The notes beneath the pieces were generated by a model. That model was not told the origin of the DNA. It was given only the letters and a program-made list of their open reading frames with translations, and searched no databases. A stretch of 64,000 nucleotides of DNA from Parapedobacter lycopersici (GTDB lineage: Bacteria > Bacteroidota > Bacteroidia > Sphingobacteriales > Sphingobacteriaceae): contig NZ_JAMSLW010000003.1 in the NCBI RefSeq assembly GCF_024643285.1, positions 186,001-250,000 of the forward strand. Reading direction: 5' to 3'. This document shows, piece by piece, positions 1-8,200 of this stretch (positions are counted from its first letter, which is position 1; the number at the start of each line of letters is the position of its first letter). The position numbers and the translations under genes are program-made.

Positions 1-438
1 TTTGATAAGCATACCATTTTCACGCGCGGTCGTATGCTGCCCCCGTCGAAAGTTTCGGGCACACTGCTGGACCGTGTCCTGATTGCGGATGGCTGTATCG
101 TAGCGGCCGAACGGATTGAGCGGTCGGTTATCGGCATCCGGTCGCGGATCGGCAAAGGCACGGTAATCAAAACCGCCTACATGATGGGGTGCGATTTTTA
201 CCAGACACTGGAAGAAATTGCGCATGATCAGGAACGGGGGATTCCCCTGGCGGGGGTAGGCGAAAACTGCTATATCGAAAATGCGATATTGGATAAGAAC
301 TGCGCGATCGGCGACAACGTACGGATCAACGGTGGAAATCACCTGGAAGACGGCGACTTCGATACCTATGCGGTGTATGATGGCGTGGTGATCGTAAAAA
401 AACGCGCGGTATTGCCAACAGGCACGGTAATCGGGTAG
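1..438 (+). CDS. glgC: glucose-1-phosphate adenylyltransferase, C-terminal part
   Basis: The reading frame is open from the first base, so the gene enters from upstream and only about 145 C-terminal residues are visible. GlgC makes ADP-glucose from glucose-1-phosphate and ATP, the committed step of glycogen synthesis. The visible part is the left-handed beta-helix domain: it starts with the family-typical stretch FTRGRMLPPSK, followed by hexapeptide-like turns (IADGCIV, ERSVIGIRSRIGKGT, ENCYIENAILDKNCAIGDNV), and ends PTGTVIG. The nucleotidyltransferase domain lies outside the window. It is followed after 47 bases by mnmE, which has its own promoter. Confidence 0.93.
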   Translation, partial: FDKHTIFTRGRMLPPSKVSGTLLDRVLIADGCIVAAERIERSVIGIRSRIGKGTVIKTAYMMGCDFYQTLEEIAHDQERGIPLAGVGENCYIENAILDKNCAIGDNVRINGGNHLEDGDFDTYAVYDGVVIVKKRAVLPTGTVIG

Positions 439-473
439 GCCGAAGGGCGTTTCGTATCCCGCGCACAGACTTG

Positions 474-481
474 TATCTTTG
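474..481 (+). promoter_or_regulatory. Bacteroidota -7 promoter element of mnmE
   Basis: TATCTTTG matches the Bacteroidota -7 consensus TAnnTTTG exactly. It ends only 4 bases before the mnmE ATG, so transcription would begin at or next to the start codon, implying a leaderless or near-leaderless mRNA. A weak TTTC lies about 20 bases upstream in the -33 position. Confidence 0.55.
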
Positions 482-485
482 TGCC

Positions 486-1865
486 ATGTCAGTAACAGCC
501 AGCACCGCTCAGGAAGATACCATTGTGGCATTGGCAACCGCTTTAGGTAGCGGCGCCATTGGTGTAATCCGCCTTTCGGGACCCGCTGCAATAGCCATTG
601 CAGGGAGCGTATTCAAGGGTAAAGACTTAACGAAACAAGCCTCGCATACGATTCACTTCGGTACCATCCGGGAGGGAGATGAAGTGCTGGATGAGGTGCT
701 GGTATCGCTGTTCGTGGCGCCGCATTCCTATACGAAAGAACATGTGGTCGAAATCTCGGTCCACAATTCTGCATACATTATCGGCCGGATTATCCAGCTG
801 CTGACCCGCAAAGGGGCCCGTGCGGCCAAGCCCGGGGAATTTACACTACGCGCTTTTCTCAACGGAGGAATGGACCTTTCGCAGGCGGAGGCGGTAGCCG
901 ACCTGATTGCCTCAAATTCGGCAGCCTCCCATCAGATCGCTATGCAGCAGATGCGTGGCGGGTTTTCCAACCAACTGAAGCAACTGCGGGAGCAGCTCAT
1001 CCATTTCGCGTCGCTGATCGAACTTGAACTAGATTTCTCGGAAGAAGACGTGGAGTTTGCCAACCGCGAACAACTTCGGACGCTGCTGCTGGACATTAGT
1101 GCAGTAATCCGTCGGCTGATTGCATCTTTTGCACAGGGTAACGTGCTGAAAAATGGCGTTCCCGTGGTTATTGCCGGCAAACCCAATGTAGGCAAATCTA
1201 CGCTACTCAATGCACTGCTTAACGAAGAGCGGGCGATCGTTTCGGATATCGCGGGGACTACCCGGGATACCATTGAGGATGAAATTAACATCGAAGGCAT
1301 CCGATTCCGGTTTATTGACACGGCGGGAATCCGGGATACCAAGGACGCCATTGAAGCACAGGGCGTGGAGCGCACCCGCGAAAAGATGCGGCAGGCACGG
1401 CTCATTGTGTATATGGCAGATCCGCAACAGGACGATATTGATGAGATCCGAAGCCAGCAACAGGAGGTAGCACAGCTGGATGTACCTTTTGTAACGGTGG
1501 TTAATAAAACTGACCTGTTGCGTCCGGCGCATGTTTCGGAACTGCAGGCACTCGGCGCTGTCTTTATTTCTGCTAAGCATAAAACCGGAGTGGAGGAGTT
1601 AAAGGAGGAACTCCTGCGCAAGGTGAACCTGCATCAACTCAATACCGACGATGTGCTGGTCACCAATATCCGGCACGTAGAGGCATTGCAAAAGACCCTG
1701 GAGTCATTGGAAAAAGTAATCGACGGTATAGATCATCCCATTACATCGGATTTTCTGGCCATGGATATCCGGCAGGCGCTGCATCACCTGGGTGAGATTA
1801 CGGGCAGTGTTTCCACGGATGATTTATTGGAGAATATTTTCAGTAAGTTTTGTATCGGGAAGTAA
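486..1865 (+). CDS. mnmE: tRNA uridine-5-carboxymethylaminomethyl(34) GTPase MnmE
   Basis: MnmE works with MnmG to modify the wobble uridine (U34) of certain tRNAs. The 459-residue protein has the N-terminal tetrahydrofolate-binding domain, a helical domain, and an inserted G domain with P-loop GKPNVGKST near residue 231, switch motif AGTTRDT, DTAG and NKTD. It ends with the diagnostic FCIGK, which carries the catalytic cysteine. The ATG at 486 was chosen: a TTG lies five codons upstream, but the -7 promoter element falls between the two. Length and motifs are normal for the family. Confidence 0.97.
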   Translation: MSVTASTAQEDTIVALATALGSGAIGVIRLSGPAAIAIAGSVFKGKDLTKQASHTIHFGTIREGDEVLDEVLVSLFVAPHSYTKEHVVEISVHNSAYIIGRIIQLLTRKGARAAKPGEFTLRAFLNGGMDLSQAEAVADLIASNSAASHQIAMQQMRGGFSNQLKQLREQLIHFASLIELELDFSEEDVEFANREQLRTLLLDISAVIRRLIASFAQGNVLKNGVPVVIAGKPNVGKSTLLNALLNEERAIVSDIAGTTRDTIEDEINIEGIRFRFIDTAGIRDTKDAIEAQGVERTREKMRQARLIVYMADPQQDDIDEIRSQQQEVAQLDVPFVTVVNKTDLLRPAHVSELQALGAVFISAKHKTGVEELKEELLRKVNLHQLNTDDVLVTNIRHVEALQKTLESLEKVIDGIDHPITSDFLAMDIRQALHHLGEITGSVSTDDLLENIFSKFCIGK

Positions 1866-1870
1866 ACATT

Positions 1871-2080
1871 GTTCCGTCCGAAAGAAATGGACATGTTTAC
1901 GATGTACTCTTGTATGCTCCACCATCGTCGTCAGACGACGATACGCTGGAAGTCATATGGCATAATAACCTGGTTAAGGGAGCCACGCCATAGCGCTTGT
2001 TTGAAATTCCGGATGTGGTACATTATATTTGCCATGTTGCGCGTAACCAAGCGATAAGAATCCTAAAATGCATCAAATAA
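1871..2080 (+). pseudogene. possible decayed coding fragment with in-frame stop
   Basis: Between mnmE and the next lipoprotein gene, one frame reads as natural-looking protein: about 40 codons including NGHVYDVLLYAPP and DDDTLEVIWHNN, then a TAG at 1991-1993, then another 28 codons including RLFEIPDVVHYICHVARN up to a TAA at 2078-2080. It has no convincing start codon and no family was recognised. Its end overlaps the start of the next gene by 13 bases. It looks like the C-terminal remnant of a lost gene with one nonsense mutation, but it is short and chance cannot be excluded. Confidence 0.3.
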
Positions 2081-2958
2081 CAGCCGTTTTCTGTTTACTT
2101 GTGTTGTCTATAATGCAAAGTTGTGCCCAAGAGGGTGGAAAGCAGGATAATCTTCCTTTGAAGAGCATATATGAGGTGACCATAGCGGATATTCAGCAGG
2201 GGTTGGATACCTATGGTTTAAAAGGGCCTGTAAAAACGGTGCGCCAAAGGCAACATGCAGTTCCCCGAGATTCGGTCATTGATCTGAACGAATACGAAGC
2301 TGCCGATTTAAGGAATGATGCACACCATGCCCTGTTCGCGGGCGCTGGAATGAATAACAAATGTATGCTTACGTTTGATGAAACAGGGAGGTTGTTGTAT
2401 CGCAGGGCACATGGAAGACGGTTTTCAAGTAAAGTGGTCGAAACGGATACGCTCCATTACGACACAGCCGGTTTTCTTACCGGGATAGAAAATGAGTTAG
2501 TGGGTGATGACTTCTCCTTTTATACACATACTGTTTTTGAATATAATGGTGATGGACACCTTGTCCGGCAGTCGAGCAATGACCAATCGGTATTTGAGTA
2601 TACCTACGACGAGGCCAGTAACCAGGTTAAGGTCGTACGTTACGATGATGGCAGCTTCGCGTACGATCATGTTTATACCTATGACCCGTTCGGACTGAAT
2701 ATAGAAACACACAATTACAAGGAAGACGGCAGTCTGGAAGTGCGCTGGGAGCGTGTATACGATGGCTTCGGATATGTTAAAAAGGAGATCCAGCATTATC
2801 CCAACGACGAATCGCACGAATCCAAAATGCCGGATACCGACCAACGGGTGAAGGTTTATGCCCAGTACGACGCCTATGGGAATTGTACCAAAAGGCTAAT
2901 CATGGAACCAAATGGCCGGTCCACAATCAGGGACAGGGAATTTACCTATTACCGGTAG
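2068..2958 (+). CDS. YD-repeat-like lipoprotein, function unknown
   Basis: A 296-residue protein with an N-terminal signal and a lipobox-like LSIMQSC (Cys at about residue 19), so probably a lipoprotein. The middle and C-terminal parts carry degenerate tyrosine-aspartate repeats of the RHS/YD type, for example FDETGRLLYRR, YDTAGFLTG, YNGDGHLV, YDEASNQVKVVRYDDG, YDPFGLNIET and YDGFGYVKKE. Such repeats form beta-strand-rich surface structures. Unlike true RHS toxins it is short, with no core DPxG motif or toxin tail. Single gene, not obviously in an operon. The role is unknown. Confidence 0.75.
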   Translation: MHQITAVFCLLVLSIMQSCAQEGGKQDNLPLKSIYEVTIADIQQGLDTYGLKGPVKTVRQRQHAVPRDSVIDLNEYEAADLRNDAHHALFAGAGMNNKCMLTFDETGRLLYRRAHGRRFSSKVVETDTLHYDTAGFLTGIENELVGDDFSFYTHTVFEYNGDGHLVRQSSNDQSVFEYTYDEASNQVKVVRYDDGSFAYDHVYTYDPFGLNIETHNYKEDGSLEVRWERVYDGFGYVKKEIQHYPNDESHESKMPDTDQRVKVYAQYDAYGNCTKRLIMEPNGRSTIRDREFTYYR

Positions 2959-2969
2959 CGGGCATTTTG

Positions 2970-3992
2970 TCAGGGGTGAACATCCGCTTCAGGTATTCCC
3001 TCCGATTTGCTTTGTCGTATCTCCTGCTGAAATAGCTCCTGAAAAGCCCTGTCGGTAGCGTTACCAATGAAATGAACAGGACTTGGGTAATGGGCTACGT
3101 TATGGATCTTTTCACTAAAGTCCGCCGTAAACTGTTGAACCCGCGCTTCCCATTTTTTTACCGTTTCGTTATCGTGGCGAAGGTAGTGGAGTGTTAAATA
3201 CCCAACTGCAGTTTCAAAATTCGCGTCAAGCGACCAAGCGGTACGAAAGGCTGTGGCTGCCGCTTCCCAGTCTTGCTGCTCCAGGTATGCATAGCCAAGG
3301 AGCATAAGGGTTTCCGCATTTGCAGAATCCAGCGCCACTGCACGTTGCAGGTGCGTTGTCGCCGTAGCATAGTCGCCTGTAATGTCCATTTCTGCCCGGG
3401 CCAATCCAATCCATTCCTTCACGGTCAGCTGGGGGTGAAGCAGGTTGTTTTTCCGTTCGTTATCCAACCGGTCAAAAATAAGGGCGATGTACTTCAACAG
3501 GCGGTGTATGGGGCGGTAGGCATTCGGTTTCCGGTATTTTGATGTAAATAGTTGATTCAGCTCCCCGGTATAGGGCGTAAAATCGGCTTCGTTATCACGG
3601 CCATATCGGATCCAGTTTCTGCCATCTTCTTCGCTGAATAATATCATGACGTGGTTTCTTGCCGCACGGGGATCTTCTCCCAGATAATAGGCAGGTAATC
3701 CACCCAGGTTCCCGTTTTTCCAATCGTTTGCTTCTTTGGGTACGAGCGAAGCGAACACAATGACGGTACCGTAATCTTTTTGGATCTGCCTGATACGGCG
3801 ACCAAGCTTTTCGGCTTGCTTCGAGGTGAGTAGCTGTTGGTTTACTTCACCGAAGCCCAGCTTTGTATAAACGACATCCGCATACTTCGCGCGGTCGTAC
3901 CTTTTCAGCTCTTGCTGAGCCAATAGCAACGTGGGCAAAAATGCTCCCACGGCAACTAAACAACTATAACAAAAGCGTTTCAAGGTGTTCAT
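2970..3992 (-). CDS. exported TPM-domain and TPR-repeat protein
   Basis: A 340-residue protein with a signal peptide (hydrophobic SCLVAVGAFLPTLLLAQ). Residues of about 30-160 look like a TPM/YgcG-type domain (KLGRRIRQIQKDYGTVIVFASLV, NHVMILFSEEDGRNWIRYG). Residues of about 190-270 contain tetratricopeptide repeats (GDYATATTHLQRAVALDSANAETLMLLGYAYLEQ, written here only as the repeat region). TPM domains occur in envelope proteins linked to photosystem repair or phosphatase activity, but no function can be assigned. An ATG at 3992 is preferred over the TTG just before it. It lies 41 bases downstream of the GH20-like gene on the same strand and may be cotranscribed with it. Confidence 0.7.
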   Translation of the reverse strand: MNTLKRFCYSCLVAVGAFLPTLLLAQQELKRYDRAKYADVVYTKLGFGEVNQQLLTSKQAEKLGRRIRQIQKDYGTVIVFASLVPKEANDWKNGNLGGLPAYYLGEDPRAARNHVMILFSEEDGRNWIRYGRDNEADFTPYTGELNQLFTSKYRKPNAYRPIHRLLKYIALIFDRLDNERKNNLLHPQLTVKEWIGLARAEMDITGDYATATTHLQRAVALDSANAETLMLLGYAYLEQQDWEAAATAFRTAWSLDANFETAVGYLTLHYLRHDNETVKKWEARVQQFTADFSEKIHNVAHYPSPVHFIGNATDRAFQELFQQEIRQSKSEGIPEADVHP

Positions 3993-4033
3993 CAATATGA
4001 ATCGGGGTGTTGCTGTCAGGATACCTTCATTTT

Positions 4034-5143
4034 CTACTGTTCCACTTCGGCAATTTTCTCATACATCACATTAAAGGTATTCCATGGTGTATTCTTCCCA
4101 CCATCTTCATCCGGTGTGTTTTCATAAAAACCCTTGAAGAAAGGCGTGGGGCCGGACCATACGGTATGCGCAATTCCATAATAACGGCCCTGTAGCTGTT
4201 CACCTGAGATCGCCCTTGATTTATAGAGGTTTTCCACCTGGCTGACGGCAACTTCCGGGTGGTCCCACGCGCAGGTGACTACCCGCAACCCTTTTAACGC
4301 AAAATAGACCGCCGTTTGGTTATCCTGCGTGTATTGCCAGTCGCAGATAACGACGTCTCTTGGAATCATATCAATTGCGCGGTAAGTGTCGTTATAGCTG
4401 GCTGCCCACATGCCGATACCTGTTGCCCTGCCGTCGATCAGCCGGTCGCCCCAGATCCACAGCTCCTGTCCGCGTTCCGCCAGGTGATCGCGGATAGTCT
4501 GCACCTCATTGGCAAACAGGATTGATTTATCCCGCCCGGAACAGCGCGGGCATTTGTCTTCACCCAGGTAAAATACTTCGTCCATTCCGGCGTGGAATGC
4601 CTTCGCTTCGAATACATCCATGATTTCGTCGACCAGTGCAAATACGACCCGGTGTACGCCCGGATGTAGCGGGCAGTAACTTTTGCAATATAGGCCGTCC
4701 TCGTTTGGCCATTTGTATGTTCCTTCGGGCGGCATCTTTATCCAAGGGGTTTCATCAAACTCCGGATACACGCGCAACAGGTTGCCGATGTCACCGGCCC
4801 ACGATTGATGGCCCAGCAGGTTAACCTGCGGAACGATCTGTATTCCATGTTCCCGGCAGGCCTTTACGAGCTTTTTTACATCGTTTTTCGATAATGTAAC
4901 CGAGTCCCGCAATTCCGGATGACTTTTGAAAGCATAGTTGAAATCTACCCGAAGGATCAGGGTATTGACCCCCCGTGGAGCAAGTTCCTCATGAATGAAC
5001 TTAATAAAATCGGACAGGCCGTCCGGTTTCGGTGCTGCGATGCTGAAACCTTTGATGATCGACAGGCTGTCTGCTGTCTGCTGTGCATACCCCATCCGGC
5101 CCAGCAGCACCACCATCAGCAAAATAAAACAAGACGTTTTCAT
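4034..5143 (-). CDS. GH20-like family glycoside hydrolase, exported
   Basis: A 369-residue protein with a signal peptide ending around MGYAQQ. The TIM-barrel part resembles glycoside hydrolase family 20 (beta-N-acetylhexosaminidases): it has the GVNTLILRVDFN strand, the QVNLLGHQSW region and an adjacent acidic pair in FHAGMDEVF, where GH20 enzymes carry the catalytic Asp-Glu. Odd features are a CPRC pair soon after the catalytic motif and a second pair in YCKSYCP, suggesting a metal site or disulfides. It is shorter than classical hexosaminidases and lacks their N-terminal domain. It has its own promoter upstream. The substrate is unknown. Confidence 0.75.
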   Translation of the reverse strand: MKTSCFILLMVVLLGRMGYAQQTADSLSIIKGFSIAAPKPDGLSDFIKFIHEELAPRGVNTLILRVDFNYAFKSHPELRDSVTLSKNDVKKLVKACREHGIQIVPQVNLLGHQSWAGDIGNLLRVYPEFDETPWIKMPPEGTYKWPNEDGLYCKSYCPLHPGVHRVVFALVDEIMDVFEAKAFHAGMDEVFYLGEDKCPRCSGRDKSILFANEVQTIRDHLAERGQELWIWGDRLIDGRATGIGMWAASYNDTYRAIDMIPRDVVICDWQYTQDNQTAVYFALKGLRVVTCAWDHPEVAVSQVENLYKSRAISGEQLQGRYYGIAHTVWSGPTPFFKGFYENTPDEDGGKNTPWNTFNVMYEKIAEVEQ

Positions 5144-5175
5144 GGCTTAAATTTGGTTTATGTAAACTGGCTTGT

Positions 5176-5206
5176 CTAAGGTACGGTTTTTGGGTCGAAA
5201 TCAAAA
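5176..5206 (-). promoter_or_regulatory. promoter of the GH20-like gene
   Basis: On the minus strand a TTTTG at about 5202-5206 is followed by about 18 bases and then TACCTTAG at 5176-5183, a near match to the Bacteroidota TTTG/TAnnTTTG promoter. It lies about 33 bases before the GH20-like start codon. Confidence 0.4.
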
Positions 5207-5266
5207 TTGTAATTGATACAGAATCCTTTACAATGGCTCGTTGAGGTTCCGGAACATACCGGTTCG

Positions 5267-8200
5267 CTAGAATACCTCTTCGTTTTCCTCTTCTTCCCGG
5301 CTCCGGAGGGTGAGCAGCCGTCGTAAAAATTCGCCGAATGTATAGAATTCCTGGCGGTAAACCAGCCCGACGGCACTTACATAGTTGTTGTCGTTGAGAT
5401 TGAGCAGGAAATTGCGGCTGTTCAGCCGGTTGGAGGCCCGGAGTACCAGGCGGCCGTCTTTCCGGATCAGGTATTGTACTTCGGCATCGGTGGCAACGCG
5501 ATCGCTGAATACATTCAGATCGGTCACGTTTCGTCTGTCGGTTACACCACCGGTCAGGATCAGCCGGTCGTTGAAAAGATGCACCGAAGCGCTTGCATCG
5601 TTGAGCGAACGGATGTTGAGATCCACGAAATTGAGATTAAGGGATTGTGCGATGATATTGTTGAGCTGGTTGAAAGCAAGCTCGGTACCGGCACTCAGTA
5701 ACGTGTTGTTGAGCTCGCGGCTGAAATCCGTTGCTGATCCGGGCGTAAAGCTACGGCGTACGATCAGGCTCAATGTCTGTTGGTTTACGTTGTTGGCGTC
5801 ACTGAGGTAGCCCTGCAGTTCGTCTTTTACATAAGGATCATTCGGGAAATTCAGGCCGAACGTAATATCCGGCCGCATAAGATTGCCGCTAAGGTTCATC
5901 TGAGCCTGCGCAAGTGCGCGTTGTTCGTTGGTCTCACGCCCCGCGGCATTGTAAAGCGGGGAAAGGCTTGTGCGTTGCTCATAAACCGCGGTGAGCGCAA
6001 TTGTTGCTTCCGTCGGTTGCCCTGTCCAGCGGATGGTGCCGCCCTGATTAATATCGAAGATCTTGTTGATAAAATCCTGGGCGGTCAGGGTAAATTTCCC
6101 TGAATTGATGGCGTAATCGCCAAACATCTCAAAATCGCCCAGACTGGATATGCGAAGCGATAAAGCACCGGTTCCCCGTCCGGATAATTCTCCCAGATCG
6201 GTATACAGGCTGATTTCTGCGTCAGGTGTTACCTGAAAATCCATGTTCAGACTCAGCCCCTTCAATAACTGGGAGGTTGGGGTCCGTGTGTTGACGGTGT
6301 CCTGACTGACAAAGCGGATAAAATCGTTGTCGCTCACGGTGCCTACCGCATTGAGCGGTATAGCCAGCCGGGTATTTTCATTGGTCCGTGCTTTGACCGT
6401 AATGTTGATGGCATTCGTGAGGCCATGAAACGCAAACCTACCTGTGCCGTAAGCAGTTCCATAATACAGCGGATTATCCCGAAGGGTAGTGTGAAGCACC
6501 AGGAAATTGGTTGCGTCAATTGTAAGGTCGATATCGGGAACGCGGATATTGCTCAGGTCTACCTTCCCATTGGCAAGGGCCTGATTCCCCAGGGGGTCTG
6601 TTACCGTCAGGTTGGTGAGCAGCAGCGTACTGTTCGATAGGTATACTTCGTCATCTATGCGATAGGGGGTTTTGAGGTAATTTACGGTGAATCCTGCGTC
6701 GTGTAGACTGAAGCGGCCATCCACCTGCGGGTTCAATGCGGTGCCCGTGATGCGGAGGTCGGCGGAAACGGTGCCGGTAATGTTTGATACCAGGTTCTTA
6801 AGCAGGGGCTGGAAAATGATCAGCTCACTTTTATTCAGCGCAACACGCATATCCAGCTTATTCACTGCAGCGGCATTATAGGTGCCGGTCGCCAGGATGG
6901 TTCTGATGCCGTGGTTGACCACTTCCATATTAACATTCACCAGTTTAGTATGCTGGTCAAAGTCGGCCTGCAGCAGCAGGTCACCCACCTCCGTGTCGTT
7001 ATAGTGGATGCCGCTGGCTTCGATATCGGCAATGAAATAAGGTTGTTTCAATAAGGACGAAATGTTCATCTGCCCGTTCACGATCCCGTCGAGTCTGATA
7101 CCCGAAGGCCGCATTGCCGCGTTGAATGTACTGAGGTCGAACTGGCTGAATGTAAGCACAGCCTCATCGCCTGTCTGCGGGGATATGACGCCATCCAAAC
7201 GGACGGTCTGATTGCCATTTGTAAGCTCCATGTCGCTTATGCGCAATCGGTCCCTATCGAGGTGGATAAGCGCCTGGTTCCCCAGTTGCCAGGGTTCCTG
7301 ATTGAGAATAACGGCCGAAGGGAGAAAGCGGAGTTCGGCCGGCTGTTCTTCCCTGAAATGCATCAGGCCATTCAGGTCGATCCGGTTGCTCGCCGTGGTA
7401 TGTGCCAGTTTGAGGTTAAAGTACAGGCTATCGTTGGTGAGCGTGTTGGTCATGTTTACGTTGTCGATATACAGGCTGTCGGTCAGGCTAACCCGATCGG
7501 CGGTAACCAATAGGCGGAGGGCCTCGTTATTGGTGGTCTCGTCGGCAATCAGCTGCTCGATCCGGAGATTTCCGTAATGCAGGGTAGGCACGAGCAAATT
7601 GAAGTTGGCCGCGCCGGCGGCCGAAGAAAAATACCCGGTTAAGGAGGCACCTTTACCAATAGCCAGCGCTGGTTCGACAAATGGGGCAATAGGGGTAAAG
7701 TCCTTCAACGTCAGGTCGACATGGAAATCCTGCTTTCCCGATGGTTTTAAAGCGAGGCCCATGGCGGGCGCGTAGCGCATCGCGACCGACTGAAAGTATG
7801 CGGATAACGTGGGTAAATCCGTCTCGCCGCTTAATGTCGCTTCCATGACATCGGATGTTAACCACAATACCCGGTGTTCCTCATCGCCTTTGGCCAGCAA
7901 TGCCACGGAATCAATGGTGTAGCTGCCGGTGTCGACCTGGAACTGTATGTCGTTTGCTGCGATGCTTCCCTGGATGTTATTGAGGGTGTTTCCGGTGAAA
8001 TTACTGGTAATCGTTCCGCCGTGAAGGACCACTGGTTTTTTATCGTATAGGCGAAGCCGGGACAGGTCGGCATGTGCTACGGAGGCATAAAAGTGATAAG
8101 CGGGCTGGCGCGGATTGAAATTCGCTTCCCCATCAAAGGTTAATTGCAGGTTGGGATCGGCTACCGTGAGCGCACCGGCAAATAACAGGTTGTCGAACCG

